Part shown: positions 53,977 through 64,000 of the stretch, in pieces
How positions within the stretch are numbered: position 1 is the stretch's first letter
How the letters are laid out: each line of letters starts with the position of its first letter
From: Paraspadella gotoi
Taxonomy: Eukaryota; Chaetognatha
Assembly (NCBI GenBank): GCA_051294375.1
Contig: CM119263.1
Span: forward strand, 18,748,628 to 18,812,627
Length of the DNA stretch: 64,000 nt
Reading direction: 5' to 3'
Translations under genes and position numbers: made by a program
Notes under the pieces: model-generated
What the model was told of the DNA's origin: nothing
The model's database searches: none
Seen by the model: the letters and a program-made list of their open reading frames with translations, nothing else

Positions 53977-56328
53977 ATTACAATACGACCTTGGTTTTAA
54001 TATTGTTATGCATCTTTTAAAAACATCTCTTGTCCTTAACTAATGGCGGCTTATCGTCGAAGGCGAATCAAAAAGAAAAAACAGATGCTAACTACAGAAA
54101 AAACTTGAAACAATCTCGCAAATGGATTTTTTTTTCCTTCAACCACGTAAAACCAATTATGGTTTTTTGAAAAGGCAGCTGAGGTCCTCTGCAAGACAGA
54201 GGCATTCGCGCGCATTTCTTTATTCTTTCAAGTCGTCTCACGTTTTCCCTCCATTCCTGTCACAGGAATATACATAAAGGCTGGAGTTTGAATGAATTCA
54301 AGCCGAGACAACTTTTTTTATCAGCTGACGCGTGGAATTAAGAGAAAGAATTTTAAATAGAATAGCTATTGTAGTGCCCATTGCAATAATTTCTGGGCTC
54401 GTTGTAAACATTCTGTTGATTGCAGTCCTAAAATCATTTAGTTTATTGGTTTTTTGGACTCTGAAAGAACAGCGTTTCATGATTTCATAAGTTTTTAAAT
54501 ATTTTTTGTTTTTTTGAATACTTCAGGAACGTAACCTTGAGGATCATTCAATTTATCAATAAATCATCATAATGGTTAAGTTCTGGAGCAAATAAAATCA
54601 GAGATTTACAAAAAAAAAAGCATGAACGGTACTCGTCGCGCGCCTGCGCCCATCTCCAAGTTCCAAAACGGAGAAGAACACGTCAGACAAGCAATTTGAT
54701 AAAAGGTCTTGTCAAAATATCACACACAGCCGTCATCCCAATCGTAATCAATGAAGGCGAACACGCTTGTTTGTAATACGAGCCTCTGTATGCAATCCCA
54801 AACTAATTATTGGGAACTGGATACATCTTAATTGATAATTTCATTTATAATGTCAGTGACTCATTGTGTATTCAAAAAGCGTTTACATTGATTATTGATT
54901 AAGCTCTCTTTAATCTTTTATCAGCTTTCTTTGTTAATTAAATTTTGGATGGCCTCGTCATAAAAGCCAATAATTCGTTGATGTTACGTCACTACCAATC
55001 GTTATTCCATTCGCTAATAAATTTCATCTTTCTCGCGCCTTCATTGTCAAAGGAATATTCTTAACGATCATTTAATAAACATTTGAACACATAAATGATT
55101 TTAATATTTTCTAAACTCACTAATTTTTTAAATCGCTTTGTTAAAATTTCCACCATGTAATTCTGATTAATTTTCTTAATATTTTTATGACGGAAAAAAC
55201 CTAGAAGAGACAGAGTCAATGCGACTAAATAAAGACCATGATATAAAAATAATTTTTTTTTACACCCCCCCCTTAGAGATGATCCCGTCTTATAAAACGC
55301 AATTTATCCTCGCTGCTATATTGCTTTTGTGATTATCGACCTGTTCTTATCTCTCTTTCCTCCTCCTCCTATTTCTTTTCTTTCTAAAATAATCCCTTGT
55401 TTCTTTCTTTATTTCTTTCTATTCTCTCCTCTCATTCTTTCTCTCTCATTCTCTAACTATTTTCTTCCATGGACGTTCTTTCTCGGCTTCTCCGCTTCTC
55501 AACTTCTGTCTTCCATTAACAACCATACGTTGACAAGGGAGGTGGTTCCCCTCTCTAGTTCATCCAAACCCCCCTCAACCCATTTTTCAACGTTTTATTT
55601 TTAACCGGCAACTAAATCTAAGTTTCTTTTATCGCTAAACTCGCAGAATTTAACAACAAAAACATCTCTTTGTTTGTAAATAATGAGAGAATAAGTTCAA
55701 TATTTCGTTCGGTTCTCCTTCATATTTACGTAAGTCAGGTTTAAATAAGCTTCAAAACCTCTCCAGCTCCGCGTAAATTGGAGAAGAATTCCATCTTTGC
55801 CGGCACAAACGATTCAATTTTTTTTTCTCGGGATTCTGCGACTTTGAAGCCACAAGAGGGACCCTTACCTCTTGATTCCTTTAGCCAATCCCTCTCCTCA
55901 CGGGTCCCCCCCCCCCCCTACCCCTCCCTTTTCTGCCATTATTACCCTCTCCATGCAAAACCCTCTCCTACTTCATCCTTTTTCGTCCTCATCTGCAATA
56001 ATTTTTTTCCCACAACATTTTTTATGAAGGCGAACTGCTTATGGTGGCTCCTCGGTTGACCCGGCTCGGTGGATGGGAATGAATTATCATTGGAATGTCA
56101 ATTACGTTTATAATATAAATCAAATTATAGAAATTGAGTCAAGGGGCATTCATGAAATGTTATGAAATTAAACGGTAAAAGAGAAGACATGAGGGGGAAA
56201 ATAATGATTTCATTGAAGAGAGACCAATTTTATTTATTTATATCATTACCAGTGCCTGATTGTCTCCGAGGTGGAAAGGAAGAAAATACAATCACACAGA
56301 TGGTTATTTAATAATAGTATGGCAACGG

Positions 56329-56590
56329 GAAGATAGCCCGTGATACCCGGGCGCGGGGTATCTCACAACTGGCGTAGGGGCTGGCGGACACTTCAGTGAC
56401 CGCGCTCCTGTCCACTGGCATGTTTATACCGCACCGTCACATTTAAGCCAGAACCGGGAAATACCCAGGGATTGAACCCGGGAATGCCACGGACTGAATG
56501 AGGATGATTTAGCCTGCTCAGGGCCATTTGAGACGAAGGCTGAGGACGGACAGCATGAGGCAGCTTTAAAGTCCTTTAGCTGCCAACAGG
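56329..56590 (-). mobile_element. tRNA-derived SINE (family B), first of a pair
   Basis: About 260 bp. On the minus strand the head contains the B-box-like GGTTCAATCCC (inside the plus-strand GGGATTGAACCCGGG at about 56,470-56,484), and the tail ends in TTGCCAT. It is a close but indel-rich match to 56,806-57,062. Confidence 0.8.
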
Positions 56591-56805
56591 CATCCCCACA
56601 GACTTCTCACAGGGCCTCATCCCTGAAGGAGATTCTAAGAGAAGGTTTTGATCTCAATTGCATAGTGAGAGCGACGGGCGAGCGAGTTCTGGAGCGTAAC
56701 CAGAGAAGTAAGGGCCATAGGCGTGATATGCCATACCCTAAGCGACGTAGGTGGGCGCAAATGGTGCGCAGCGTTGCGTGTTTCGAGAGTAGGGCTCACG
56801 GCACT
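56591..56805. other. GC-richer spacer between two family B SINEs
   Basis: About 215 bp not shared with the SINE copies. It may be part of a larger repeat unit. No coding or RNA feature recognised. Confidence 0.4.
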
Positions 56806-57062
56806 TATGGCAACGGGAGGATATGCCTGTGATACGCCGGGGGGCGGGGTATCTCCAACTGGCGTAAGGGCTGCGCGACCCTCAGTGACCGCCTCCTGTC
56901 ACTGCATGTTTTATACCGCCCGTCACATTTAAGCCAGAACCGGGATACGCCAGGGATTGAACCCGGGACGCACGAATGGAATGAGATGATTTAGCGACTG
57001 CTCAAGCATTGAGACGAGGCTGAGGACGGAACAGCAGTGAGGCAGCTTTAAAGTCTTGCTGC
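56806..57062 (-). mobile_element. tRNA-derived SINE (family B), second of a pair
   Basis: Same orientation and extent as the copy at 56,329. It shares ATGGCAACGGGA, CGGGGTATCTC, GTCACATTTAAGCCAGAAC, GGGATTGAACCCGGGA and GCAGCTTTAAAGTC. The differences are mostly single-base indels. Confidence 0.82.
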
Positions 57063-57844
57063 ACAAAAGAACAGCTTTTCCTTTCTCCCACTACAAACAC
57101 CGATGGTATCTATCACAAATAAATGAATGCTCGCGATATTTTTAAAAAAAAGTTCGTCCTACATTAAAATTCTGAACGTGATTTTAAGTCTCGCCCGCCC
57201 CAGAAAAAACCGCCATACTGAGGGTCAGAATACGCGAGCGAACAGTGGCCCCCGTTGAGGTCCTGGCGGGCAAATTTCTTTTTCCTCCGCCCCCAAACAT
57301 TCTCCGCCCCTTAACGCTTATTCTTTCATTTTTTTTTCGAGCGACGAGGTTATGAAGCCATATTTTTCACTCCTCCGCCCTTTTTCTCCTTTTTTTGCTT
57401 AGCCTTTAGAGAGCTTTTCCCTTTTTTTACCCCCCACCGCATTTCCTTTTCAAACAGTTCCTTTTTTCTTTTTTTTATGAGCAAGGTGGCCGCCCATCTT
57501 GTTTTTCATCGCTCAAATCGCTTTAATCGCTGAAAAAAAATGGCAACGCTCGGGCGTTCGACCCTCGCCCGCAATTTTCGACGCCAAAAATTTCGTGTTT
57601 TGAAGAGACTGCGTTGATGAAGTTAATATGATTTTATATACTGTTGGCACCACGAAAATTAATATGAAAAACTTTTTTCCGTCATTAAACCGTTAACATT
57701 TCTACTTCTACAAATTTTGATTGTACAAAATTTTCCGCATGAGCCAGTCATAGTCGAATCGCACTCGATCCCACATTGTCTTCCGCCCTCACACGGCCAA
57801 TCAAAGGTCCTATTCCCTCCGCGACCGTGAAACTAAAGCCCATC

Positions 57845-57879
<35 letters not shown>

Positions 57880-58072
57880 CATCTCTCTCAATCCTCTCAT
57901 CTCTCTCTCTCTCTGCTCTTCTCTCCCATGGAATTCCTGAATACAACAAAATCCTCCCTCAACCGAAAAAAAGTTAGGGTGGCAATAAAAGGTTTTATGC
58001 CGGTTCGTTTATCCTTTGGCCAGCCAAGTTAACGGCCGGCGCAAATTTGCAATTTTCGGGCAAATATTGAGA
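57063..58072. other. Intergenic, no supported gene
   Basis: Mixed composition with poly-pyrimidine runs and one CT array. No coding signal. Confidence 0.5.
57848..57918. repeat. (CT)n tract
   Basis: CT array interrupted by GTTCATC and AATCCTC. Confidence 0.9.
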
Positions 58073-58216
58073 GCTGGCGGCTGCGGCTGGCGGCTGGCGG
58101 CTGGCGCTGGGCGGCTGGCGGCTGGGCGCCTGGCGGCTGGGCGCTGGCGGCTGGCGGCTGGCGGCTGCGGCTGGCGGCTGGCGGCTGCGGCCTGGGCGGC
58201 TGGCGGCTGGCGGCTT
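58073..58216. repeat. GC-rich minisatellite, unit CTGGCGG
   Basis: About twenty tandem copies of the 7-bp unit GGCTGGC/CTGGCGG with scattered one-base indels, about 140 bp and close to 80 percent GC, in otherwise AT-rich DNA. The Ala/Gly/Arg/Pro frames over it shift with each indel and are not evidence of a gene. Confidence 0.93.
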
Positions 58217-58877
58217 AGGACCAGACGCGACAATGACGGTGAGAGAGTGCGACTACGTGAGGGAAACCGTTACGAGTCGATTATTTTTTCTTAAGAAGTG
58301 GAAAAAGTCTATCGGAATAATCGAGAGATGAATGTTGATACGTGCGAAAAAAAGAAATTGAACTAAAAGATCCATGAAGAGCCGAAGAAGAAATGGTTCG
58401 GATTGACATGTGATTCTCACTTCCGAAATTAAGGCTGATGCATCGCGGGACTGTTACAGGAATATCAGAACAAAAAAGTTCATCTGCTCGAAAAGAGTTG
58501 AAATATCAATTTTTACAATGTTTTTACTAACTTTTTTTCTAATGTTCAGTGACAAAAGAGAATTCCAATGGTTTTTTTTCTGAATTTCGTGACACCCGAT
58601 TGTATCCTGTGCATGCCCGACTACATATCGTTATAAATTTTTTCTTTTCCTTTTAACCCTCGTTTTGGCAAGTTTTGAAAAAATGAGGAAAACAACGGTG
58701 AGGAGGAGGACGACGGACGGACGACGACGGACGACGACGACGACGAAGATGATGAAAATTGAGGGGAGACAGATTTTTTCTCTTTCTTTCGGCCTCGGCG
58801 TCGCTAGTGCTTGCTTCGAAACGAGAGGGGGAACATGTTTTTCCATTTATGGAGGCCAAGTGACCGGGAAATCCTCC

Positions 58878-58964
58878 CTCTCCTCTCTCTCTCTCTCTCT
58901 CCTCTTCATCTCTCTCAGTCTCCAGTCTCTCTTCTCTCCTCTCCTCTCTCTCTCTCTCTCTTTC
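58878..58964. repeat. Degenerate (CT)n tract
   Basis: CT repeats broken by TTCAT and CCAGT units. Confidence 0.88.
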
Positions 58965-60242
58965 ATTCCCCCTCTTTTGGGCTCCCCTAGTTCTTTTTAT
59001 ATTTTTCCCTTCGCAATTATATTTTTTCTTTTCCCATTTCTCCTCTTCCTTTTTTCACGATACAGAGAAAAGGAATTCCTTTCTTTTTGTTTTTGAGAAA
59101 AAGAAATAATATTTTTTTCTGTTTTTCCAATCTTGTTATGTAGTAATATTGGCAAAACTTGTTTTTTTTAGCAAAGTAACTACTTAAACGTTTAAAAATG
59201 ACAGTCCAACGAGTTTTAATACATCTAATGTGTGTTCATGTTTATTTATTATTTCTGGTAGAAGAAACGAGGTCGTGATCGTCAAAGCAATCGTAGTTTC
59301 TCTTTTCTTCTCTCGCTACTTTTGTTTTGTCGCTGTTGATTGCCACGTTTGCCAAGACTTTTTTTTCCCCTTTATTCTTTCTCTCCTTCTTCCTCTTTTC
59401 TTTTTCTATTCTTCTTCCTTCTTTTAATACGTCTTCTTCTCATTCTTCTCCCTCTCTTTGAATCTTTTGCTGTGTGAGTTTTGCGACTGTAGTGTATGAG
59501 GGGGATAACCACACGGACGAACATAATGACGATGATGATGATGATGAAAATGGAGATTAATGGACGCGACTATTGCTGTGCTGTTCCGGTGACACTCGGA
59601 ATGTAGCGGAATATTATTGACGTTTATCAAAGTAATTTGACGAAACATGTTGACGATGTTCAAGCTTTTTTATCCGATTGATGATGGTTAGAAACGCGAG
59701 GAATGAATGACGACCCACGATGAGACGATAACTATATGTCTCTGACTCCGTTTTCAAATCTTTATCCATATTCGCCCCGTCGCTTGAGCTGGGGATTGAA
59801 GACGCCAGATTTTCGCCGCGAAGCAAAAAAGAAAAAAAAAAAAAATGAAAAATTTAGTAAAAAAAACTTCGATTTTTCATCATTATTCAAAAGACAACTT
59901 TAAAAGATTTTTTTTTTTTTTTTTTTCCATTTTACCTCTCCTCCTACTTACTGTATTTTTTTTTTTATAAGTCGCGCCTGAGTGTTTTTTAAAGAAAAGA
60001 CGAGGGAGAGTTGGGCGGCGGAAAAAATAGGAGAGACCGGACAGCGGAGAGGGGAAGGAATGAGAAAGAGGAAAAGAGTAAGGTTAAGGGTGAGGCGCAA
60101 AGGAGGAAAAAGAGGAGTGGGTAAGGGCTCAGCTGTTTATGGTGAGTTTGGAAATAGGCTGTGATGGGATAGAGAAAGAAAAGGGGAAGAAAGGGAGGAA
60201 TGAGAAAGAAATTTTGAAAGAGGCGGTGGGAATCTAAAGAAA

Positions 60243-60254
60243 GGGAGAGAAGAG

Positions 60255-60292
<38 letters not shown>

Positions 60293-60331
60293 TGAGAGAA
60301 GAGAGGAGAAGAGAAAAAGAGAGAGAGAGAG
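60243..60331. repeat. (GA)n tract, interrupted
   Basis: GA repeats with AAGAG and GATGAGAG interruptions. Confidence 0.9.
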
Positions 60332-60520
60332 TATGAGCGGTCGCGTCGCAGAAGTAATGGAATGAAAAGTTGAAAAAGATGACATGATCGACGCATTTCT
60401 CCTCCTTTCTAAAAAAAAAATTCTCTTTTCAATTTTTTCATATTTATTTTTCCCCAGAGTAGATATTTTTTTTTCTCTTTTCCCTTCTTCTTTCTTTCTT
60501 TCTTTCTTTTTTTCCCTTCT

Positions 60521-60545
60521 NNNNNNNNNNNNNNNNNNNNNNNNN
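60521..60545. other. Assembly gap (25 N)
   Basis: Run of exactly 25 N. It marks the left end of the low-quality duplicate segment. Confidence 0.99.
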
Positions 60546-61911
60546 TGTTAACATAAGTATTCAAGAACGTATGTTTTACTCTTCCCGGCTTTGTCTCTGA
60601 AAATCATTGAAGCGCTCACCAGGAAAATTTGCAGAGAGAAAATATTCCTCCTCTCTCTCTCACTTTCTCTCTTTGTCTCGTTTATTTTCCACCTCTGTCC
60701 TTCTTGATGTTTTGCTCCTTCACTTTTCCTCCTCTTTTTCTGTTTGTTTGTGGAAGTCCCTCGATAACAGAAAACTTTGCACAGCTTAGTACTGAATTAT
60801 AATTTTATGTTCCCTTCTTAAAGAATAGTTTAATTTATACTTTCAGTATTATTATTACTAGAAATACACAAAATTCTAACCGTGTTCAAGTTATACCAGC
60901 CACGTGCAATACCTGCCACTGCCAATGCCACATGCCACTGTCCGTCTCTGTCTGTCAACGTCCGTCCAGTTCTGACCGGAAGGGACTTTGTCGCCTTGTT
61001 TTGTTCCTTTGTCTTCGGCAGAGGCGGTAATTAGCGTCGCGGGAGGATGAGAAGGGAGGAGAGGAGGAGGAGGAGGAGGAGGAAGATAAGATGAGGAGGA
61101 CGTTTTTATCCGTTGATTGGATTCGAAGAGAGTTGACTTTTATCTCGTCACGAAATGGTGGAGCTAAGAGAAGAACGAAGCTCCTCGCACGACGAACCAA
61201 TAACTGTGAGGCACGCTACGGGAGCCCAAGAGACCGGAGAGCATCACTGTTTTACAAGGGATAAAAGGAGCGTTTCTTTAACGGGCTTGATTCCAGCGAG
61301 CAGAAGTATGAGGGCGAATATTTTCTTTTCATTCGCCCATCCTCAATGGGGGAGCGTGCGATACTAGTGAGCGCCACGTGCTCAAAAACCGGCCCCTGAC
61401 GACGGGCGCGGGCGGGCGGAAGTTCCGGCCCCCTGAATTCCAATGGAGATACGGGTGTGCGCAGCACAGTATTGATAGACTTTATTGAGAGACGAGACGA
61501 TGACGAGAACGGAGACGAGGAGAGGAGACGAGAGAAGGAGAGAGAGCAGAGAAAGAGAGAGAAGATAGGGACCGGAAAGAAGATCAAAAGATGAAGGGAG
61601 GGAAGAGATATATGGATATGGACGGAAGAGACGAGAGCAAGAGAGAGAAGGAGAGAATCGATGAGAGAGACGAAGAGAGATGAGAGAGACCGCAGAGAGA
61701 GAGGACTCAGAGGATGAGAGTGAGAGAGCGAGCAGAGATAGAAAGATGAGGAGACCAAAAAAAATAGAAAAAAGAAAAAAAATGGAGATAGGACAAGATT
61801 AGAAAGGAAGAGGAGAAAATGGAGTCTGAATGAGGAAGAAATGAAGGCTGAGAGGAAAAGAAATTACGGCACAATAACTCACAAGTGGTTGAGTGAAAAG
61901 AGAGTGAGAGA

Positions 61912-62003
61912 NNNNNNNNNNNNNNNNNNNNNNNNNNNNNNNNNNNNNNNNNNNNNNNNNNNNNNNNNNNNNNNNNNNNNNNNNNNNNNNNNNNNNNNNN
62001 NNN
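61912..62003. other. Assembly gap (92 N)
   Basis: Falls where the first copy has its GA array at about 48,105-48,164. Confidence 0.99.
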
Positions 62004-62145
62004 GAGAGGAGGAGAGAGAGAGACGATCTTCGGTCGATATTCGGCATAATTAAAATTACATGTCATCCCGGCGCGAAAACGATTTTCTTTCCCCATTGGA
62101 AGAAGAAAGAAAGAAGAGGCAGAGAGGAAGAGAAGAGAGAGGCAG

Positions 62146-62186
<41 letters not shown>

Positions 62187-62453
62187 AGAGAAAGAGAAAG
62201 AGAGAGAAGCTGTGAAGTTGTGATTGCAGAAAAGCTTTCGTACTGAAAAAAATTAAAAAGCGATTCCGATCTCATTCATCTATAATTGTTAATATACATA
62301 AGTTTAGAAGAATGAATATTCTCTTTCTTCAGATAATTTAAAAAAAGATAATCATTATGTTGCCCTAAAGAGAACTGATAACGCGTTCCTCTCGAAGCCA
62401 GCGGAGATTCTGTTCGCGAATTCGAAAAAAAGGAGAAAATAAATGACGAAAAA

Positions 62454-62561
62454 NNNNNNNNNNNNNNNNNNNNNNNNNNNNNNNNNNNNNNNNNNNNNNN
62501 NNNNNNNNNNNNNNNNNNNNNNNNNNNNNNNNNNNNNNNNNNNNNNNNNNNNNNNNNNNNN
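62454..62561. other. Assembly gap (108 N)
   Basis: Falls where the first copy has about 255 bp of A-rich sequence from about 48,592. Confidence 0.99.
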
Positions 62562-63516
62562 AAAAAAAAGGAGATAGAATCTTGGGAAAAGCGTCAATTT
62601 TTGACACAAAGTGGAATCGGCTTTTGTCGTTTCTATGGAGATGATGTCGCCGTCGTCGTCGCTGTCGGCGTCGTCGTTGTCGTCGTCATCGTCGTCGTCG
62701 TCGTCGATTCTTTTGTCATCATCGTCGATTCAACAATCATTCGTATTTCCTTAGGCGTTTAAATTCGTTTCCTGTTTTCCTGTCTTTTGTTCAGATTTTA
62801 ACTTTTTGTTTAACTTTAGTGTTTTTATTGTTAAACGAGTACAGGAAAGTTTTTTTTTAAAGTATCATTCGTACAGTCAAAAAAAAATCTAAATTTGTCC
62901 CCTCTGGCTCTACTCTTTATTAGGCGATCGTCCTTTTTGGCGGAGCAATACATCTAACGCATAATTTACGGTAACGTGTGAATTTTTTTTCTTCACATTT
63001 TTGAACAGAATGATGTCCTCGTTGTCATCAAATATCATAATTAAAAAAAATTAATCTTTGAAGCTTGATCATAATGCATTTCATCCAATTTCTTTGTCTT
63101 AATCCTTGTAGTAGCGTCATCGTCGGCTACAACGTCGTCGTTGTCGTCTTCCTCGGTGACGTAGTAGTCGTCGTCATCGTCGTCATCGTCGTCTTTCTCG
63201 TCGTTTGCTTCCTCGCCGTTGTCATCCTCGTCATCCTATTCATAAATATTTCATGAGATTGCGACTCGTCAAAATTTTTGTTCCAGGGATTTTTTTTCCA
63301 ATGGAATTTAACTCCCGCGAAATATTTTTTTTTTCTGGAAAGAGAGAAAAACAGTCGAAGCATTTTGATAAATATTGCATTTAATTTCCGTTCGCTCTGC
63401 GATTTTTTGTTATTTCTTATCTTGTTGAGAAAAGGTTCTTAATTCTTCTTTTTTTCTTTTTTTTCCCCTTTTTTTCTTTTTTCCAATCTTCTTTAAGAAT
63501 ATCTTTCAATCGATCT

Positions 63517-63519
<3 letters not shown>

Positions 63520-63565
<46 letters not shown>
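63520..63565. repeat. (CT)n microsatellite
   Basis: 46-bp CT array, the counterpart of 49,859-49,925 in the first copy but without that copy's CATC and CGTC interruptions. Confidence 0.93.
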
Positions 63566-63781
63566 AACCCTTTTTTTCTCAACAGTGATTCCAATCTTTC
63601 GCTTTCCAGTATTCGTTCCACCTATATTTCACCACTAGTACTTTCCTCTCTTGCCATTTTTTTTTCTTCTTTTCCTTTTGTGTTATCCTCTCTTTCTTTT
63701 CTTTCTGTTTCCCCTACTTTTTCTCTTTTTTTTCACTTTCACTTTCTTGTTACCTTCTTCCTCTTGATCTCCGTCTTTTAC

Positions 63782-63806
63782 NNNNNNNNNNNNNNNNNNN
63801 NNNNNN
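63782..63806. other. Assembly gap (25 N)
   Basis: Run of exactly 25 N separating the duplicate segment from a P450-bearing contig end. Confidence 0.99.
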
Positions 63807-63822
63807 AAAAGAAGAGAGAGAT

Positions 63823-64000
63823 TAATGTAATAGCGTAGTTCCTTCAACTACAGCTGAAAAAGTAAATATAAGCGATTCTTTTAATCACATATATTGCCAG
63901 AAAAAATGTGCAAAAGGTATGAATTCTCGTTCACTCCTTCGGTCGAGACTCAGTTCCGTAAGACGCCCCACAAGAGGGTGTTGGCGGTCGTGTCGAACGC
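63823..64000 (-). pseudogene. Second copy of the P450 helix-I exon region, partial at the window edge
   Basis: Matches 41,383-41,552 with scattered single-base insertions that break the frame of the helix-I exon (for example TTCCGTAAGACG versus TTCGTAGACG). The copy begins just 3' of that exon in gene orientation and runs off the window. It is probably the start of an unpolished or allelic contig carrying the same P450, not necessarily a true second gene. Confidence 0.8.

Larger units (their letters stand above)
50193..56328. other. Intergenic, poly-pyrimidine-rich region without supported gene
   Basis: Pyrimidine-rich from 50,200 to 52,430, then mixed AT-rich DNA. A direct repeat of about 24 bp (AAGAAATAAAATCGTTTAAA plus AAAA) occurs at about 52,530-52,583. 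Open frames here are Ser/Leu/Phe translations of pyrimidine repeats. One small exception is listed at 53,779. Confidence 0.5.
58217..60520. other. Intergenic, no supported gene
   Basis: Contains a GAC/GGAC-rich stretch at 58,695-58,750, CT-rich DNA at 58,878-58,964 and purine-rich DNA from 60,000 to 60,340 with a GA array. It ends in T-rich sequence at a 25-N gap. Confidence 0.5.
60546..63781. repeat. Second, error-rich copy of 46,984-50,192
   Basis: Matches the first copy along its whole length, with frequent one- or two-base gains and losses, mostly in homopolymers and dinucleotide repeats. The part at 61,180-61,490 is inflated by many inserted bases. N runs replace the GA array (61,912-62,003) and a purine-rich part (62,454-62,561). 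It is most simply an unpolished or allelic duplicate contig. Confidence 0.9.

Noticed and set aside
58009-58294. Ala/Gly/Arg-rich and Ala/Pro/Gln-rich frames
   Set aside because: Produced by the CTGGCGG minisatellite. Single-base indels between units would shift any real frame.
61707-62609. Frames running through N gaps
   Set aside because: They contain unknown sequence and lie in the low-quality duplicate of 47-50 kb.

Overview
The window reads as a eukaryotic, almost certainly invertebrate animal, nuclear genome. Genes are split by short GT-AG introns, there is a eukaryotic tRNA-Gln, a reverse-transcriptase LINE remnant, several tRNA-derived SINEs and very many long (GA)n/(CT)n tracts. A cytochrome P450 of probable mitochondrial type also points to an animal. 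I cannot name the species or phylum from the sequence.

Layout. About 1-21.6 kb is mostly intergenic DNA rich in homopolymers and (GA)n/(CT)n arrays, with two weak coding-like exons near 12.2-13.1 kb. At 21,693-26,602 (+) lies a complete 12-exon gene for a lipoxygenase of about 907 residues. Its organisation is unusual: an SRPBCC/START-like lipid-binding domain, then a C2 domain with a full set of calcium-loop aspartates, then a lipoxygenase catalytic domain with all five expected iron ligands. Two of its introns carry SINEs. About 26.6-35.3 kb is gene-poor. A near-palindromic MITE (35,374-35,570) precedes a drug/metabolite-transporter (SLC35G/EamA-like) gene at 35,936-38,050 (+). A damaged-looking tRNA-Arg (-) and a good tRNA-Gln (+) follow. 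At 41,491-43,442 (-) is the first two thirds of a cytochrome P450. Its haem-binding exons were not found. A 5'-truncated, mutated LINE with a SINE nested in its 3' part occupies about 44.6-46.6 kb.

From about 47 kb on, the window is mainly simple repeats, poly-pyrimidine DNA and SINEs. The right end is an assembly trouble spot. Positions 60,546-63,781 are a poorer, indel-rich second copy of 46,984-50,192, broken by N runs, and 63,823-64,000 is a second copy of the P450 I-helix exon region (41,383-41,552). These look like unmerged haplotype or poorly polished contigs joined across 25-N gaps. Single-base indels elsewhere (transporter last exon, tRNA-Arg, LINE) could be either real lesions or residual sequencing error.

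The recognisable genes do not form an operon-like system. The lipoxygenase is the biologically most interesting item: a candidate membrane-recruited, ligand-sensing oxylipin enzyme with a domain order I do not know from characterised families. All exon boundaries were assigned by eye from splice consensus, phase continuity and family motifs.
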